Notes: a model not told the origin generated them from the sequence alone. A DNA stretch of 64,000 nucleotides from an uncultured Pseudomonas sp. (GCF_943846705.1 NZ_OX044366.1:3968001-4032000); one strand, 5' to 3'. Numbered from the stretch's first letter, positions 25,666-36,483 are shown. Translations and numbers: made by a program.

Positions 25666-27167
25666 CGTACGGCTCCTGACTCAATGATCTGTCGGTACAG
25701 CGCCAGGTCATGCAGCTGAGCGGCCGTGGCCTCGACATAACTCAACAACGGTGCGGCGCAGAACACCAGCAATAGACTGAGTGACAGCAGCCCCATACAG
25801 GCCAGCAGCCGGCCGTAATCCAGCTCGGCGCTGTCCAGCTGACTCTGCCCCACACGCCAGAACAAGGTGCTGCCAGCCCGGCTCAGAGCAATAACGGTGA
25901 GCAGGCTGCCAACCAGCACCACAGGCCAGAACAACAACGCATCCAGGCCAGGTTCCAGTGAGCGCAGCAACAACAGCTTGCCGAAAAACCCGGAAAGCGG
26001 CGGCAAGCCGGCCACCGCAATCGCGCCGAAAAAGAACAAGCCACCGAGCACATGCGGATTCTGCAGCTCCGCCCCCTGAATCAGAAGCGTATGTTTAACC
26101 CCACGCTGCCGGGCAATCAGGTCGGCCAAGAGGAACAGCCCGCCGGCGACCCAGGTGCTGTGAACCAGGTAAAACAGGGCGGCCGCCAATGCTTGCTCAG
26201 TACCGATGGCCACACCCGCGAGCAAGGTGCCTACCGACACGACGACCAGGTACGCCAGTAAGCCGTGCAGGCTAACCGCCGCCAGCGCGCCGATCACGCC
26301 GAGCGCCAGGGTCAGCAGGGCAATCGGCCACAGCCAGTCGTTGGCCATATTGGCCAGGGTGCCAGCCTCATCGCCGAAGATCAGTGTGTATACGCGGATG
26401 ATCGAATACAGGCCGACCTTGGTCATCACCGCAAACAGTGCAGCGACCGGCGCAGTGGCTGAGGCATAGGCCTTGGGCAGCCAGAAATACAACGGCAGGA
26501 ACGCTGCCTTGAGCCCGAACACCACCAGTAACAGCAGGCCGGCAGCGCCCAGTAGCGCTGCATCGTCAGGCCCGGCAGCGGCCACGCGAATGGCCATGTC
26601 CGCCATATTCAGGGTGCCGGTGATGCCGTACAGCACGCCTACGGCGAGCAGGAAGAACGCCGAACCGACCAGGTTCAGCACCACGTAATGCAACCCCGCG
26701 CGTACCCGCTCTACCCCGCCGCCGTGCAGCAGCAGCGAATAGGAGGCGATCAGCAGGATTTCAAAGAACACAAACAGGTTGAACAGGTCGCCAGTGAGGA
26801 AGGCACCGTTGATCCCCATCAACTGGAACTGGAACAGGGCATGAAAGCTTCGTCCGCGCTGATCATCACCACGCACGGCATACAGCAAGGCAAAGCTGCC
26901 GAGTACCGCGGTGACAACCAACAACAAGGCGCTCAGACGATCCAGCAGCAAGATAATGCCGAATGGCGCCGCCCAGTTACCGGCAGCGTAGACCTGCAGC
27001 ACACCCTGATCAGCCACCCAAAGCAAGTAAGCGCTCAGGGGCAATAACAGCAGCGTCGCCAGCAACGACACGCAGCGCTTAAACCGCTGGCTCAGGCCCG
27101 CCCCCAGCAGCAACAGGCTGCCGGCAAACATGGGGAGCAGGACGGGCAGGATCAAGCTGTGATTCAT
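25662..27167 (-). CDS. phaD: Antiporter subunit PhaD (MrpD, NuoL/M/N-like)
   Basis: A 501-residue polytopic protein with about 14 helices, homologous to the proton-pumping subunits of complex I. The conserved helix region with FGLKAAFLPLYFWLPKAYASA and the ALFAVMTKVGLYSIIR stretch carry the key lysines of the ion path. It overlaps its neighbours on both sides by 4 bp. With PhaA it is thought to form the ion-translocating core. Confidence 0.93.
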   Translation of the reverse strand: MNHSLILPVLLPMFAGSLLLLGAGLSQRFKRCVSLLATLLLLPLSAYLLWVADQGVLQVYAAGNWAAPFGIILLLDRLSALLLVVTAVLGSFALLYAVRGDDQRGRSFHALFQFQLMGINGAFLTGDLFNLFVFFEILLIASYSLLLHGGGVERVRAGLHYVVLNLVGSAFFLLAVGVLYGITGTLNMADMAIRVAAAGPDDAALLGAAGLLLLVVFGLKAAFLPLYFWLPKAYASATAPVAALFAVMTKVGLYSIIRVYTLIFGDEAGTLANMANDWLWPIALLTLALGVIGALAAVSLHGLLAYLVVVSVGTLLAGVAIGTEQALAAALFYLVHSTWVAGGLFLLADLIARQRGVKHTLLIQGAELQNPHVLGGLFFFGAIAVAGLPPLSGFFGKLLLLRSLEPGLDALLFWPVVLVGSLLTVIALSRAGSTLFWRVGQSQLDSAELDYGRLLACMGLLSLSLLLVFCAAPLLSYVEATAAQLHDLALYRQIIESGAVR

Positions 27168-27493
27168 TTGGCAGGCTCCTGGCCGTCAACATGGTCAGTC
27201 TGGGTTTCACCGACGCTGCGCAGCGCCAGCACCACGACGAACGCGGTCATGGCAAAGCCGATAACGATGGCGGTCAGCACCAGTGCTTGCGGCAACGGGT
27301 CAGCGTACTCAGCACCCGCCCCGACCACCGTGACCACGCCGGTTTGCAACCGGCCCATGGCGAACAGGAACAGGTTGACCGCATAGGAAATCAGCGTCAG
27401 CCCCAGCACCACCGGGAAGGTCCGCGCACGCAGCAGCAGGTACACGCCGCTGGCGGTGAGGATACCCAGGGTCGTGGCAAATATGGCTTCCAT
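27164..27493 (-). CDS. phaC: Antiporter subunit PhaC (MrpC, NuoK-like)
   Basis: A 109-residue protein with three helices and the NuoK-like pattern GVYLLLRARTFPVVLGLTLISYAVNLFLF. It starts 1 bp downstream of phaAB. The subunit is needed for antiport and resembles complex I subunit NuoK. Confidence 0.93.
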   Translation of the reverse strand: MEAIFATTLGILTASGVYLLLRARTFPVVLGLTLISYAVNLFLFAMGRLQTGVVTVVGAGAEYADPLPQALVLTAIVIGFAMTAFVVVLALRSVGETQTDHVDGQEPAK

Positions 27494-27494
27494 C

Positions 27495-30287
27495 TCAAAG
27501 CACCTCTTGTACAGCTTTTTCCTGGGTCAATTTGCCCAGGTTGGCGAGAATCAACAGGGTTGCGCCGACCACCGTCAGGTACACGCCAAGGTCGAAGAGC
27601 ATGGCAGTCGCCAGCTCGATTTCACCAATCAGCGGAATCTGAAAATGGCCGAAGGCCGAGGTCAGGAACGGCCGGTCAAACAGCCAGCTGCCCAAACCGG
27701 TGAGGCCTGCAATCAATACGCCAAGCCCGGCCATGCCCTGGTAATTCAGCGGCAGACGCGACTGCGTCCACTGCACGCCACTGGCGACGTATTGCAGGAT
27801 CAACGCCACAGCCGTGACCAGCCCGGCGATAAAACCGCCGCCCGGCAAGTTGTGCCCGCGCAGGAAGATAAACACCGAGACCAGCAGCGCCATCGGCAGC
27901 AGCACCCGCGACAGGGTGGCGAGGATCAGCGGGTGACGGTCACGTGCCCAATTGCGCCCCTGTGCATCGACTTTCGGCTGGAACAACCGCAAGCCGTCGA
28001 GCAATGCAAAGATACCGACGGCGGCAATCGCCAGCACGGTGCCCTCGCCCATGGTGTCGAAACCACGGAAGTCGACCAGAATCACGTTGACCACGTTGGC
28101 CCCACCGCCGCCCGGCACGCTGTTCTCCAAGAAGAACGCGGAAATGCTGTCATACGGCCGCGTCAGCACGGCGAATACCAGTATCGCCACCATCACGCCC
28201 GTGCCCACGGCCAGGATGAAGTCGCGCAGGCCACGCAGGCTGCTCGACTCCACACGGGTATGCGCCGGTAGAAAGAACAGCGCAAGCATCAGCAGGATGA
28301 TGGTCACCACCTCCACAGACAACTGGGTCAGGGCCAGGTCCGGTGCCGAATAACGGGCAAAGGCCAGCGCCACCATCAGCCCGACCACGCTGAGCATCAG
28401 CAAGGAGACCAGGCGCTGGCGATGGAAGATCACCGTCACCAAGGCAGCCAAGGCCATGATGCCCAGGCCCAGGGCCGTGATGCCGTCGATCTCGCTCATG
28501 GCCAGCGGTCCGCTGATCTGCGGTAACGAACTCAGGCCCTGGGTCACTACCAACAACCCCGCCGCCAGCAGCAACGCCAGGTAGCGTTGCAACGAAGCGT
28601 TCTCCAGCCAGTGGGTCACCGCCGTGCAGGCCTTGAGCAGAATCAGCACACCGCTTTCGAACAGCAATTTGGCATCCACGCTCGGCAGGCCGGCATACCA
28701 ACGAAACAGCGGCTGGCGGAATACGTAGACCAGAATCCCGCCAAACAGCGCGATAAAGCTCATCAGCAACGCCATGTTCAAGCCATGCCAAATCGCCAGA
28801 CTGTAAGTTGGCACATCACCGCCCAGAGTTGCCGTAGCGGCAGCGGCCAGCAGCGGCGCCACGGTGTAGGCCGGCACAATGCCCACCAGCAGGCAGAGGA
28901 ACACCAAAATCTCCACCGGCACTTTCATATAGCGCGGCGGCTCATGCGGCGGGTAATGCGGCAGGTTGATCGGCTCGCCGTTGAAGAACACGTCGTGGAT
29001 AAACCGCAGCGAATAGGCCACCGAAAACACCCCGGCCAGGGTTGCAGCTGCCGGAATCACCCAGTTGAAGCTACCGAGCAGGTGTTGATTAAGGGTTTCG
29101 CTGAAGAACATTTCCTTGCTCAGGAAGCCATTAAGCAGCGGCACGCCGGCCATCGCCGAGGCCGCCACCATGGCCAACACGGCGGTGTGCGGCATGTACT
29201 TCCACATGCCGTTAATTCGCCGCATGTCGCGGCTGCCGGTTTCATGGTCAATGATCCCCGCCGCCATAAACAACGAGGCCTTAAAGGTGGCGTGGTTGAT
29301 GATGTGGAACACCGCGGCCACTGCTGCCAGGCGCGTATCCAGGCCGAACAGCAAGGTGATCAGGCCCAGATGACTGATAGTCGAATAGGCCAGCAGACCC
29401 TTGAGGTCATGCTGGAACAACGCCATCCCGGCCCCCACCAGCAGCGTCACCAGACCGGTGATGCTGACCAGGTAGAACCACCACTCCGAGCCGGCCAACG
29501 CCGGATAGAGACGCGCCAGCAGAAACACCCCGGCCTTGACCATGGTTGCCGAGTGCAGATAGGCGGAAACCGGGGTCGGCGCGGCCATCGCATGGGGCAG
29601 CCAGAAATGGAACGGAAACTGCGCCGACTTGGTGAACACGCCCAACAGCACCAGAATCAGCGCCAGCGGGTACAGCTCATGCGCACGAATCGCGTAACCG
29701 GCAGCCAGTACCTGGGACAGCTCGAAACTGCCGGCGATATGGCCGATCAGCAGAATCCCGGCAAACAGCGCCAGGCCACCACCGCCGGTCACGGCCAGGG
29801 CCATGCGCGCCCCCTTGCGCGCATCCGAGCGCTCCCCCCAGAAGCCAATCAGCAGGAACGACGACAGGCTGGTCAGCTCCCAGAACATCAGCATCAACAG
29901 CAGGTTTTCCGAGAGCACCACGCCGAGCATCGCGCCCATAAACAGCAGCAGGAAGGCGAAAAAACGCCCCATCGGCTCTTTTTTCGCCAGGTAGTAGCGG
30001 GCGTAGAGAATCACCAGCAGGCCGATGCCGAGAATCAGCAGGGCAAACAGAAAGCCCAGGCCATCGAGGCGCAGGCTGAGATTCAGGCCCAGGCTCGGCA
30101 GCCACTCTAACTTGACCCTGAGCAACTCGCCAGAGAACACCGCAGATTGCTGCGAGAGCAACAGCACCAACGCCGTCAGCGGCGCCAACGAAGCGGCCGC
30201 AGCGCAAGCTGAACGGCCCAAACGTTCGGCCAGCAACGGCAGAAACATGCCGAGAAATGGCAAGGCGATGATCAGCGCAAGCGTCAT
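27495..30287 (-). CDS. phaAB: Fused antiporter subunit PhaAB (MrpA/MrpB)
   Basis: A 930-residue protein. The N-terminal about 500 residues are the NuoL-like MrpA core ([45 protein letters not shown]). The C-terminal quarter holds the MrpB domain ([18 protein letters not shown] and [15 protein letters not shown]), as in the PhaAB/ShaA form of Pseudomonas. ATG 30287 ([13 protein letters not shown]) with AGAGG upstream is preferred over the longer frame to 30431. It is the first gene of the operon. The complex exchanges monovalent cations for protons and supports salt and alkali tolerance. Confidence 0.93.
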   Translation of the reverse strand: MTLALIIALPFLGMFLPLLAERLGRSACAAAASLAPLTALVLLLSQQSAVFSGELLRVKLEWLPSLGLNLSLRLDGLGFLFALLILGIGLLVILYARYYLAKKEPMGRFFAFLLLFMGAMLGVVLSENLLLMLMFWELTSLSSFLLIGFWGERSDARKGARMALAVTGGGGLALFAGILLIGHIAGSFELSQVLAAGYAIRAHELYPLALILVLLGVFTKSAQFPFHFWLPHAMAAPTPVSAYLHSATMVKAGVFLLARLYPALAGSEWWFYLVSITGLVTLLVGAGMALFQHDLKGLLAYSTISHLGLITLLFGLDTRLAAVAAVFHIINHATFKASLFMAAGIIDHETGSRDMRRINGMWKYMPHTAVLAMVAASAMAGVPLLNGFLSKEMFFSETLNQHLLGSFNWVIPAAATLAGVFSVAYSLRFIHDVFFNGEPINLPHYPPHEPPRYMKVPVEILVFLCLLVGIVPAYTVAPLLAAAATATLGGDVPTYSLAIWHGLNMALLMSFIALFGGILVYVFRQPLFRWYAGLPSVDAKLLFESGVLILLKACTAVTHWLENASLQRYLALLLAAGLLVVTQGLSSLPQISGPLAMSEIDGITALGLGIMALAALVTVIFHRQRLVSLLMLSVVGLMVALAFARYSAPDLALTQLSVEVVTIILLMLALFFLPAHTRVESSSLRGLRDFILAVGTGVMVAILVFAVLTRPYDSISAFFLENSVPGGGGANVVNVILVDFRGFDTMGEGTVLAIAAVGIFALLDGLRLFQPKVDAQGRNWARDRHPLILATLSRVLLPMALLVSVFIFLRGHNLPGGGFIAGLVTAVALILQYVASGVQWTQSRLPLNYQGMAGLGVLIAGLTGLGSWLFDRPFLTSAFGHFQIPLIGEIELATAMLFDLGVYLTVVGATLLILANLGKLTQEKAVQEVL

Positions 30288-30571
30288 AAATAAAACCTCT
30301 TTATACGAACCAGGCACGTACACGCACCCAGCCGACTCCCTAACTAACTCACTGGTGGTAAACCACAGGCTTTTACCCGAGCCACAACCCGCACACATGG
30401 AATACGCCGCATGGCGACGAAAGCCGATCAACAGAAAAACGTGCGCGATTATCCATAACTATCGCCCAGCAGTCATGGATAGAATCATTACAAAACGCTC
30501 CACTTGCCGCGAACTTGCCTGGGATATCTGACAATCACCGGGAAACGTCTGGTCAATCTAGAAAAAAGGCA
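30288..30571. other. Leader of the pha operon
   Basis: About 280 bp without a gene between the pha operon start and the slyB terminator. The pha promoter should lie here. I see no conserved element or convincing -35/-10 pair. Confidence 0.4.
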
Positions 30572-30604
30572 ATAAAAAACCGGATCAGTCAATACTGATC
30601 CGGT
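30572..30604 (-). terminator. Terminator of slyB
   Basis: An 11-bp perfect stem ACCGGATCAGT / ACTGATCCGGT with a 4-nt loop and a T tract on the minus strand, just after the slyB stop. Confidence 0.85.
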
Positions 30605-30615
30605 CTCGGCAACTC

Positions 30616-31077
30616 TTAATGAGTAACGCGGCTGGTGCCATTGACCGTCATGATGCGCACGCGCTCACCGACGCGGAAGATTTGATTCTCCTCCACCGCC
30701 TGCACATAGGCGCGCATGCTGCCGTCATCTTCGCGCACGGTGATTTCCACGCCTTGGGTACGCGTCAGGCCTTCTTCGGTCATTGCGCCCAGTAAACCAC
30801 CGGCTACGGCACCGATCACTGCGGCTACCGCACTGCCGCGACCACCGCCAACGCCACTGCCGGCAACGCCGCCAACCACCGCGCCAGCACCTGCGCCGAT
30901 TGGGGTTTTCGTGCCTTCGATTTTCACCGGACGCAGCGATTCAATCGTACCCATACGCACGGTCTGCACGGCGCGCGCTTCATCACGTGAGTAAGTGTCG
31001 CCGGTCAGGCTGGAGGCGCAACCGCCCAACAGAGCCAACGCGGCAAACGATGCAGCCAAAACAATGGGTTTACGCAT
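30616..31077 (-). CDS. slyB: Outer-membrane lipoprotein SlyB (glycine-zipper)
   Basis: A 153-residue lipoprotein with lipobox LLGGC. The central Gly/Ala-rich glycine-zipper (GAGAGAVVGGVAGSGVGGG and on) is predicted to insert in the membrane. The C-terminal beta domain has EITVREDDGSMRAYVQ. ATG 31077 gives a proper signal peptide; the longer frame to 31134 does not. In enteric bacteria SlyB is PhoP-controlled and stabilises outer-membrane proteins under stress. Confidence 0.88.
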   Translation of the reverse strand: MRKPIVLAASFAALALLGGCASSLTGDTYSRDEARAVQTVRMGTIESLRPVKIEGTKTPIGAGAGAVVGGVAGSGVGGGRGSAVAAVIGAVAGGLLGAMTEEGLTRTQGVEITVREDDGSMRAYVQAVEENQIFRVGERVRIMTVNGTSRVTH

Positions 31078-31251
31078 GATTATGTCTCCAGTTAGGCAGG
31101 CTTCATTAAAACGCCTGCGCCGTTCAGCTGTCATCCGTAAATATACGGCAAAAATTTACTCGGCATGTCTTGCACGGCTCTGGCGCGACATTGCACCACC
31201 TTCAACGCAGTCACTCAGTAAGCCTAGACTAAGGCACTGTCTGGGGGACCT

Positions 31252-31488
31252 ATGGATTATTTCATCGTCGTCAGCACCAGCGTTGCCGGGCTGTACTTCC
31301 ATTGGTGGTTGTATGTGCGAATCAAGCGCTGGATGGACCGTGACCTGGCGCTGTCACTGGCCGGAAACTCGCCGACCAAGCGCCACTACATGCTCGAACG
31401 CCTGACTGAAGCACAAGCGGCCGGCATCAAGCGCAGCGCCCTGCCCGCTTGGCTCGAGCAGGCAGCGACGCAGTATCAGGGGGATTAA
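31252..31488 (+). CDS. Conserved small protein with N-terminal membrane helix
   Basis: A 78-residue protein. One N-terminal hydrophobic segment (YFIVVSTSVAGLYFHWWLYV) is followed by a charged helical tail. GGGGGA lies just upstream of the ATG. Its position between slyB and pdxH matches an uncharacterised gene in the same place in P. aeruginosa, as I recall. The function is unknown. Confidence 0.6.
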   Translation: MDYFIVVSTSVAGLYFHWWLYVRIKRWMDRDLALSLAGNSPTKRHYMLERLTEAQAAGIKRSALPAWLEQAATQYQGD

Positions 31489-31496
31489 AACAGCGT

Positions 31497-32144
31497 TCAG
31501 GGCGCCAGGCGCTCGCGCAACCAGGCGTCGCCCTCTAGGCGGAAGTTGAGACGATCATGCAGACGGCTGGAACGCCCCTGCCAGAACTCGATACGCTCCG
31601 GCAGCAAACGATAGCCACCCCAGTGCGGCGGGCAATGCGGAGCACATTCAAGAAAGCGCTGTTCGGTCTGCGCCAGCAAGTCTTCCAACTCGTCACGACC
31701 GGCAATCACCCGACTCTGCGGGGATGCCCAAGCGCCAATCCGGCTGCCCAGCGGACGCACCTGAAAATAAGCATCGCACTCCTCTGCCGTGACCCGCTCA
31801 ACCCGCCCTTCGATACGCACCTGACGCTCAAGGCTGGGCCAGAAGAAGGTCATGGCAGCAAACGGGTTAACCGCCAGCTGCTGGCCTTTGGCGCTGTCGT
31901 AGTTGCTGAAGAAGGTAAAACCGCGCGCATCCAGGCCCTTGAGCAGCAGCACGCGACAATGTGGACGACCTTCGCCATCAACGGTCGCCAGGGTCATGGC
32001 ATTGGGCTCAACCGGCAGCTGTTCGGTTTTCACCGCATCGGCAAACCAGTGTTGAAACAGCGCAAACGGCTCAAGCGGCGCTTGCGCCTCGCTCAAGCCG
32101 TCACGGGTGTATTCACGGCGCATGTCAGCCAGGGTTTGAGTCAT
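31497..32144 (-). CDS. pdxH: Pyridoxamine 5'-phosphate oxidase
   Basis: A 215-residue FMN enzyme that oxidises pyridoxine or pyridoxamine 5'-phosphate to pyridoxal 5'-phosphate, the last step of B6 synthesis and salvage. Family motifs: [52 protein letters not shown] and the C-terminal [15 protein letters not shown] 32144 with GAGAGGA upstream is preferred; the frame is open to 32174. Confidence 0.93.
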   Translation of the reverse strand: MTQTLADMRREYTRDGLSEAQAPLEPFALFQHWFADAVKTEQLPVEPNAMTLATVDGEGRPHCRVLLLKGLDARGFTFFSNYDSAKGQQLAVNPFAAMTFFWPSLERQVRIEGRVERVTAEECDAYFQVRPLGSRIGAWASPQSRVIAGRDELEDLLAQTEQRFLECAPHCPPHWGGYRLLPERIEFWQGRSSRLHDRLNFRLEGDAWLRERLAP

Positions 32145-32231
32145 CAACAAATCCTCTCGAACAGATTGCGCCAAGCTTAACCACTGGCGTTCTATTTAGC
32201 TTGATCTGCGACAACGCTGCTGACCCTCGGC

Positions 32232-32912
32232 TTATGGGCGGGGAGCTGGCTTATCAGCCTTGGCAATCACTTTGGCGGTTTTGTCTGCAGCCGGCTTGAC
32301 GGCGGCAACCGCAGTAGTGGGCGCTGGCTGGTTGTATTTGGCGATCAGCGCGTTGAGGGTGGCTTTCGAGGTCAGCATGATCTCTACCCGGCGGTTCAGT
32401 GCACGACCTTGCTGGCTGTCGTTGGCAGCGCGCGGCATGTCGGAACCCATGCCCTTGACCATTAGACGATTCTGCTTGAGGCCACTGAGGCGGAAGATCG
32501 AGGTGAACGCGCGAGCGCGCTGCTGGCTTAGTTCGCGGTTGGCATTCACTTCGCCACTGCTGTCGGCATGGCCAAGAATCAGCACGCCGATGTTTTCATC
32601 GTTTTCCAGCAATTTGCCCATACGGCTCAGGGGACCCAGGGTCACTGGCAGCATCATATGCGGACGGTCTGGGTTGAACGAACCCTGTACCGGCGCGGTG
32701 ACCACCAAAAGGTTTTCCTGACGCTCTAATTCGAAATGGGTGCCCTTGATCGCTTCACGCACCTTTGGCTCGTAGTCATCCAACCAGGCTTGGGTCACTG
32801 CCGGTGGCGGCATAACAACCACTTTCGGCGCAGGCTTTGTGTATTTGTCGAAAGCGCTGCAACCGCTGATCAGCACACACAGGGCGATGGCGAGGGTTTT
32901 GTTAGCAAGCAT
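32232..32912 (-). CDS. OmpA-family lipoprotein
   Basis: A 226-residue lipoprotein. The lipobox is LISGC near residue 18. A short N-terminal part is followed by an OmpA-like peptidoglycan-binding domain: VLILGHADSSGEVNANRELSQQRARAF and NRRVEIML. An Ala/Lys-rich tail follows. It should anchor the outer membrane to peptidoglycan. It lies directly upstream of pdxH, as in P. aeruginosa. Confidence 0.85.
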   Translation of the reverse strand: MLANKTLAIALCVLISGCSAFDKYTKPAPKVVVMPPPAVTQAWLDDYEPKVREAIKGTHFELERQENLLVVTAPVQGSFNPDRPHMMLPVTLGPLSRMGKLLENDENIGVLILGHADSSGEVNANRELSQQRARAFTSIFRLSGLKQNRLMVKGMGSDMPRAANDSQQGRALNRRVEIMLTSKATLNALIAKYNQPAPTTAVAAVKPAADKTAKVIAKADKPAPRP

Positions 32913-33007
32913 CTGAAAATCCACATCGTGATAAGCAAAAGAAGCCGGTCAGCGGCCCACTGAGGTAGCAGGCCATGCCAGGTTATGCCGCAGTTTAGCT
33001 GAGCTGG

Positions 33008-34153
33008 CTATAAACAATCAGCCAATAGACGCGCAAGTTTCTGCGCACGGGGATCCATCAAGACGAACGGTCCTAGGTTATTGGTGACAAAGCCAAAGGC
33101 CACATCCCGCTCCGGGTCGGCAAAGCCAATGGAGCCGCCGGCGCCAGGATGACCAAAGGCGCGCGCGCCCATGCCGTAGGTGGCATTGGCGACCGCTGGC
33201 TGATCGAGCATGCAACCCAGGCCGAAACGGGTACGGGTCAGCAACGTCTTGTCTTCACCCAGCGCATGTTCGCGGGTGAGCTCAGCCAGCAACTCGCTCT
33301 CCAGCAAGCTGCCGTCCAGCAGGCCGCTATAGAAACCAGCCAGGCTGCGCGCATTACCATGGCCGTTGGCGGCCGGCTGTTGCATGCGCCGCCATTCCGG
33401 CTTATTGGTGCTGGTCATGATCGACGGTGGATTGGTGAAGGCGCGCGTGCTCATGGCCGCAGGCTCGCTCATCATGGTCTTGAGCAGACGTTGAGCTGCC
33501 GCATCACCCAGGTTGCCCTTGCCGCGGGAGATAGTCGCCACGCGGTCGAACTCCTGATCCGCCAGGCCCACATGAAAATCGAGGCCCAAAGGCTTGGCCG
33601 TCCGCGCGACGATGGCCTCGCCCGGCCCGCGCCCCTCGACCCGTCGCAACACTTCACCCACCAGCCAGCCGTAGGTGATCGGCGCATAGCCATGGCCTTC
33701 ACCCAAGGTCCACCACGGCTGTTCGGCGGCTAGCGCGGTGGTCATGGTCTGCCAGTCATACAAGGCTTCGGCCGGCAGCATCTGCCGCAAAGCCGGCAGC
33801 CCCGCTTGATGGCTAAGCAAATGGCGCAGGGTGACTTTGTCTTTACCGGCCGTGGCGAACTCAGGCCAGTAACGTGCGACCGGGGCATCCAGCTCCAGCT
33901 TGCCCTCGCCGACTAACTGCAAGGCAGTAACTGCGGCAAAAGTCTTGGTGCAGGAAAACAGGTTGAGGATGGTGTCGCTGTGCCAGGCCTGCTGACCATC
34001 TTTGTCGGCCACTCCGGCCCACAGGTCCACCACGGTTTCGCCGCCGACCTGCACGCAGAGCGCCATCCCGCGCTCTTGCGGATCATCGAACAACGCCGCA
34101 AAAGCGTCTCTCAGCGCCTCGAACTTGAGGTCGAAATAGCCCTGTATCTGCAC
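33008..34153 (-). CDS. Serine beta-lactamase-like esterase (family VIII type)
   Basis: A 381-residue protein of the class C beta-lactamase / EstB fold. The SxxK nucleophile motif is SCTK (LNLFSCTKTFAAV). The Tyr motif is YAPITYGWLVGE, and HPGAGGSIGFAD near the end replaces the KTG box. There is no signal peptide, so it is cytosolic, which argues against a true beta-lactamase. Family VIII members hydrolyse short-chain esters. The gene sits in the same neighbourhood as a probable esterase in P. aeruginosa. Confidence 0.82.
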   Translation of the reverse strand: MQIQGYFDLKFEALRDAFAALFDDPQERGMALCVQVGGETVVDLWAGVADKDGQQAWHSDTILNLFSCTKTFAAVTALQLVGEGKLELDAPVARYWPEFATAGKDKVTLRHLLSHQAGLPALRQMLPAEALYDWQTMTTALAAEQPWWTLGEGHGYAPITYGWLVGEVLRRVEGRGPGEAIVARTAKPLGLDFHVGLADQEFDRVATISRGKGNLGDAAAQRLLKTMMSEPAAMSTRAFTNPPSIMTSTNKPEWRRMQQPAANGHGNARSLAGFYSGLLDGSLLESELLAELTREHALGEDKTLLTRTRFGLGCMLDQPAVANATYGMGARAFGHPGAGGSIGFADPERDVAFGFVTNNLGPFVLMDPRAQKLARLLADCL

Positions 34154-34290
34154 CGCCCTGCTCCTTTATCAGTGTTCGCCAATTGTTCGGCGGATTGTTT
34201 CAGTTCTACCGCCTACGGTGAATCCTGCTCCAGGCTGGCAACAGCAATATCGACCCCGCGAATAGCCTTTCCACGGTTTGCTGTGACCGG

Positions 34291-36483
34291 CTAAGGCGCT
34301 GGCTTGAGCAGGGCTTGCGGCACAGTTAAGTTGGCTTTACGCACGCTTTGGACGAAGCCTGACCAAGGCCGATCAGTGATCGCCACCAGGCCCAGATGGC
34401 CGTTCTCGCCATCCAATAAGCGCCCGGTCACCGGCTGATCGAGGTATTGGAACCAGTGCACGCCGACAACCTGCGGCTCCTCCAGGGCCTTACTCAGGAA
34501 GTGCGCATAAGCCGGGCCACGCTCCTCCTCCTTGTAGACCTCGGCAACCCCACCCCAGAACGGCCCACGATCACGCGAGCCGAAGTGAAACTCGGTGATC
34601 ATCAGCGGTTTGTCTAACTGGCGCAGCGCGGCGAAGTCATAACCCTGCTGCGGCTCACGGGTGTAGAAGTTAAAGCTCAGCACATCGCAGAAGCGCACAC
34701 AGGCCTTCACCGCCTCGGGGATGCTGCTGGCGAAGCGCCCGCCCAGCAGCAGGTGGTTGGGCGCGTGCCAGTCCAGTGAGTCGGCAATGGTCTTAAAGTA
34801 GGTTTCCGCATACAGGCGCAGGAACGCCTGCATATCCTGCTCGATGGCCGGGTGCTCAGCGCTGGGCAACGGCGCCTGAAAACCAGGGTCCTCCATCAGC
34901 TCCCACGCCTGCAACTCAATCCCCCAGGCGCGGGACAGGCCATTCTGATTGCGGTATTTGTCACGCAACTGCTTGAGAAAAGCGCGCTTGGCCGGCACAT
35001 CGGTGCTCAGGCGTAATGTGGCATACGCCAGGGCATAGCGGCCATTGGGGTCCTCCGCAGCACCCGCCCAGGCCAGCTCGTTGTCAGCGAAATAACCGAG
35101 TAGCCAGGGATTGTCACGGTGATCGCGCGAGGCAATCGCCACGGCCCGCTCGGTGGCCATGGCAAAGCGCGGATCGAACGGGTCAGGCATTGCGCCCCAC
35201 CAATCGACACCGGTGCTGATGGTGGCGTAATCACCGTGAATCGACAGCGCAATACTGAACGGCATGCGGGCGTCGCTGGCAAAAGCTGGCTCGCTCCAGT
35301 TCCCCAGGGTGTTGAAACCCCAGGCTTGCAGGCGATCCTGACTGAGCGTGCGCCAGGCAGCAGGATCACCCTGACCATAACTGCGCTGCAGGTTGGCCTT
35401 GTAAAAATCGAACCAACGCCCGCTGGCAAACGCCCGACCCTGGTTGGCGCCAGTGTCGCTGCGGCTGTCCGAGGTGCCGAAGTAAGCCGCCAGCGCCTCC
35501 CCCTGTTGTGGTAGATCGGTAAACATCGCCTCACGCCCTGCAACGTAAGTGGCGCTCTGCTCGGCCGTCACTGCGTTAACCCCCAGCGAATAGAACGGAT
35601 GCCCCTCAGGCGTTACCAGAAACCAGCGACCATCGCGTTTCTCGGTACGGAAAAAGCCGCTCGGCGTAAACGCCTGCCCGCCCATCCAGCCGCCAAACGT
35701 GTCCTGCGCCGGCCGCTGCGCCAGCCAGCGCTGCAACTGTTGCTGCTCTTGGGCAGCCGCTTGCTGCAGTTGCCCATCGTTATGCACCTTGCCCGGCCAG
35801 TTGGCCCGCGTGTACTGGCCGTAGCTGTCGACGATGTCGGCATAGGCGGCGGCCGATAGCTGTTCGCTGCTCACGCCAAACTGGCTGAGCAAAATATCTT
35901 GCGCCGCTTGCGGCTGCGGTATGGACAGGGTGAGTGCACTGACGTTGCTCAGGTCCAGCGCGCCACTGAGCGTGTCGGCCAGCAGCAGGCGTTGGCCCTT
36001 GTGCGTCCAGGGCATCGGCACCCCGGCACGCATACCATGCTCACGCGGTGAAGCGGCTTGCAGGGGAATCAACAGGGTTTGCGCAGGCCCGGCCGGCAAG
36101 GCGATACGGGTGCTCAACTGCTGACCATCGGTACTTTCGATCAGCACATCCAGGGTCAACGCCCAGGCCATGGCGTTCTGTACACGCAAGCTAACCAGGG
36201 TTTGCTGCGACCAGTCCCAACTACCGCTTTGCGGGGTAAGACGCAGGCGGGGTTGCGCGGCAGGATGGAAGGTCACTCGACGCAGCACTTCACCTTGCGG
36301 CGTCGGCTCGCCAATGCGCTTAGGCAGCTCGGCATCCACTGTCGTGACCTGCACGGCGTCCAATGGCCGGACAAAGTTGAACAACTCCTGCTGCTCTATT
36401 GCCATGGCTACGCTGCAATAACCCAGTAGGGCTGATAGCAAAATACCTGTCTGCAGCCTGCGTTTAAGCTTCACGAACAGCAT
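34291..36483 (-). CDS. Agarase-like glycoside hydrolase (TIM barrel), secreted
   Basis: A 730-residue protein with a signal peptide (LQTGILLSALLGYCSVAMA). Residues about 60-200 form a beta-sandwich. A TIM-barrel part follows, with FFRTEKRDGRWFLVTPEGHPFYSLGVNAV, GFNTLGNWS, LLGYFADNELAWAG and PLMITEFHFGSRDRG. The acidic residues in DNEL and TEFHFG are where glycosidases of clan GH-A keep acid and nucleophile. This resembles GH50/agarase-type proteins found in many Pseudomonas. The substrate could be an envelope or exopolysaccharide instead of agar. A GTG at 36474 is an alternative start. Confidence 0.7.
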   Translation of the reverse strand: MLFVKLKRRLQTGILLSALLGYCSVAMAIEQQELFNFVRPLDAVQVTTVDAELPKRIGEPTPQGEVLRRVTFHPAAQPRLRLTPQSGSWDWSQQTLVSLRVQNAMAWALTLDVLIESTDGQQLSTRIALPAGPAQTLLIPLQAASPREHGMRAGVPMPWTHKGQRLLLADTLSGALDLSNVSALTLSIPQPQAAQDILLSQFGVSSEQLSAAAYADIVDSYGQYTRANWPGKVHNDGQLQQAAAQEQQQLQRWLAQRPAQDTFGGWMGGQAFTPSGFFRTEKRDGRWFLVTPEGHPFYSLGVNAVTAEQSATYVAGREAMFTDLPQQGEALAAYFGTSDSRSDTGANQGRAFASGRWFDFYKANLQRSYGQGDPAAWRTLSQDRLQAWGFNTLGNWSEPAFASDARMPFSIALSIHGDYATISTGVDWWGAMPDPFDPRFAMATERAVAIASRDHRDNPWLLGYFADNELAWAGAAEDPNGRYALAYATLRLSTDVPAKRAFLKQLRDKYRNQNGLSRAWGIELQAWELMEDPGFQAPLPSAEHPAIEQDMQAFLRLYAETYFKTIADSLDWHAPNHLLLGGRFASSIPEAVKACVRFCDVLSFNFYTREPQQGYDFAALRQLDKPLMITEFHFGSRDRGPFWGGVAEVYKEEERGPAYAHFLSKALEEPQVVGVHWFQYLDQPVTGRLLDGENGHLGLVAITDRPWSGFVQSVRKANLTVPQALLKPAP

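Noticed and set aside
28587..30110. Long plus-strand frame of 507 codons opposite phaAB
   Set aside because: It is a Gln/His/Arg-rich shadow of the real antiporter gene on the other strand, typical of GC-rich DNA.
33008..34153. Chromosomal AmpC beta-lactamase
   Set aside because: There is no signal peptide and no KTG box; the motifs fit a cytosolic family VIII esterase.
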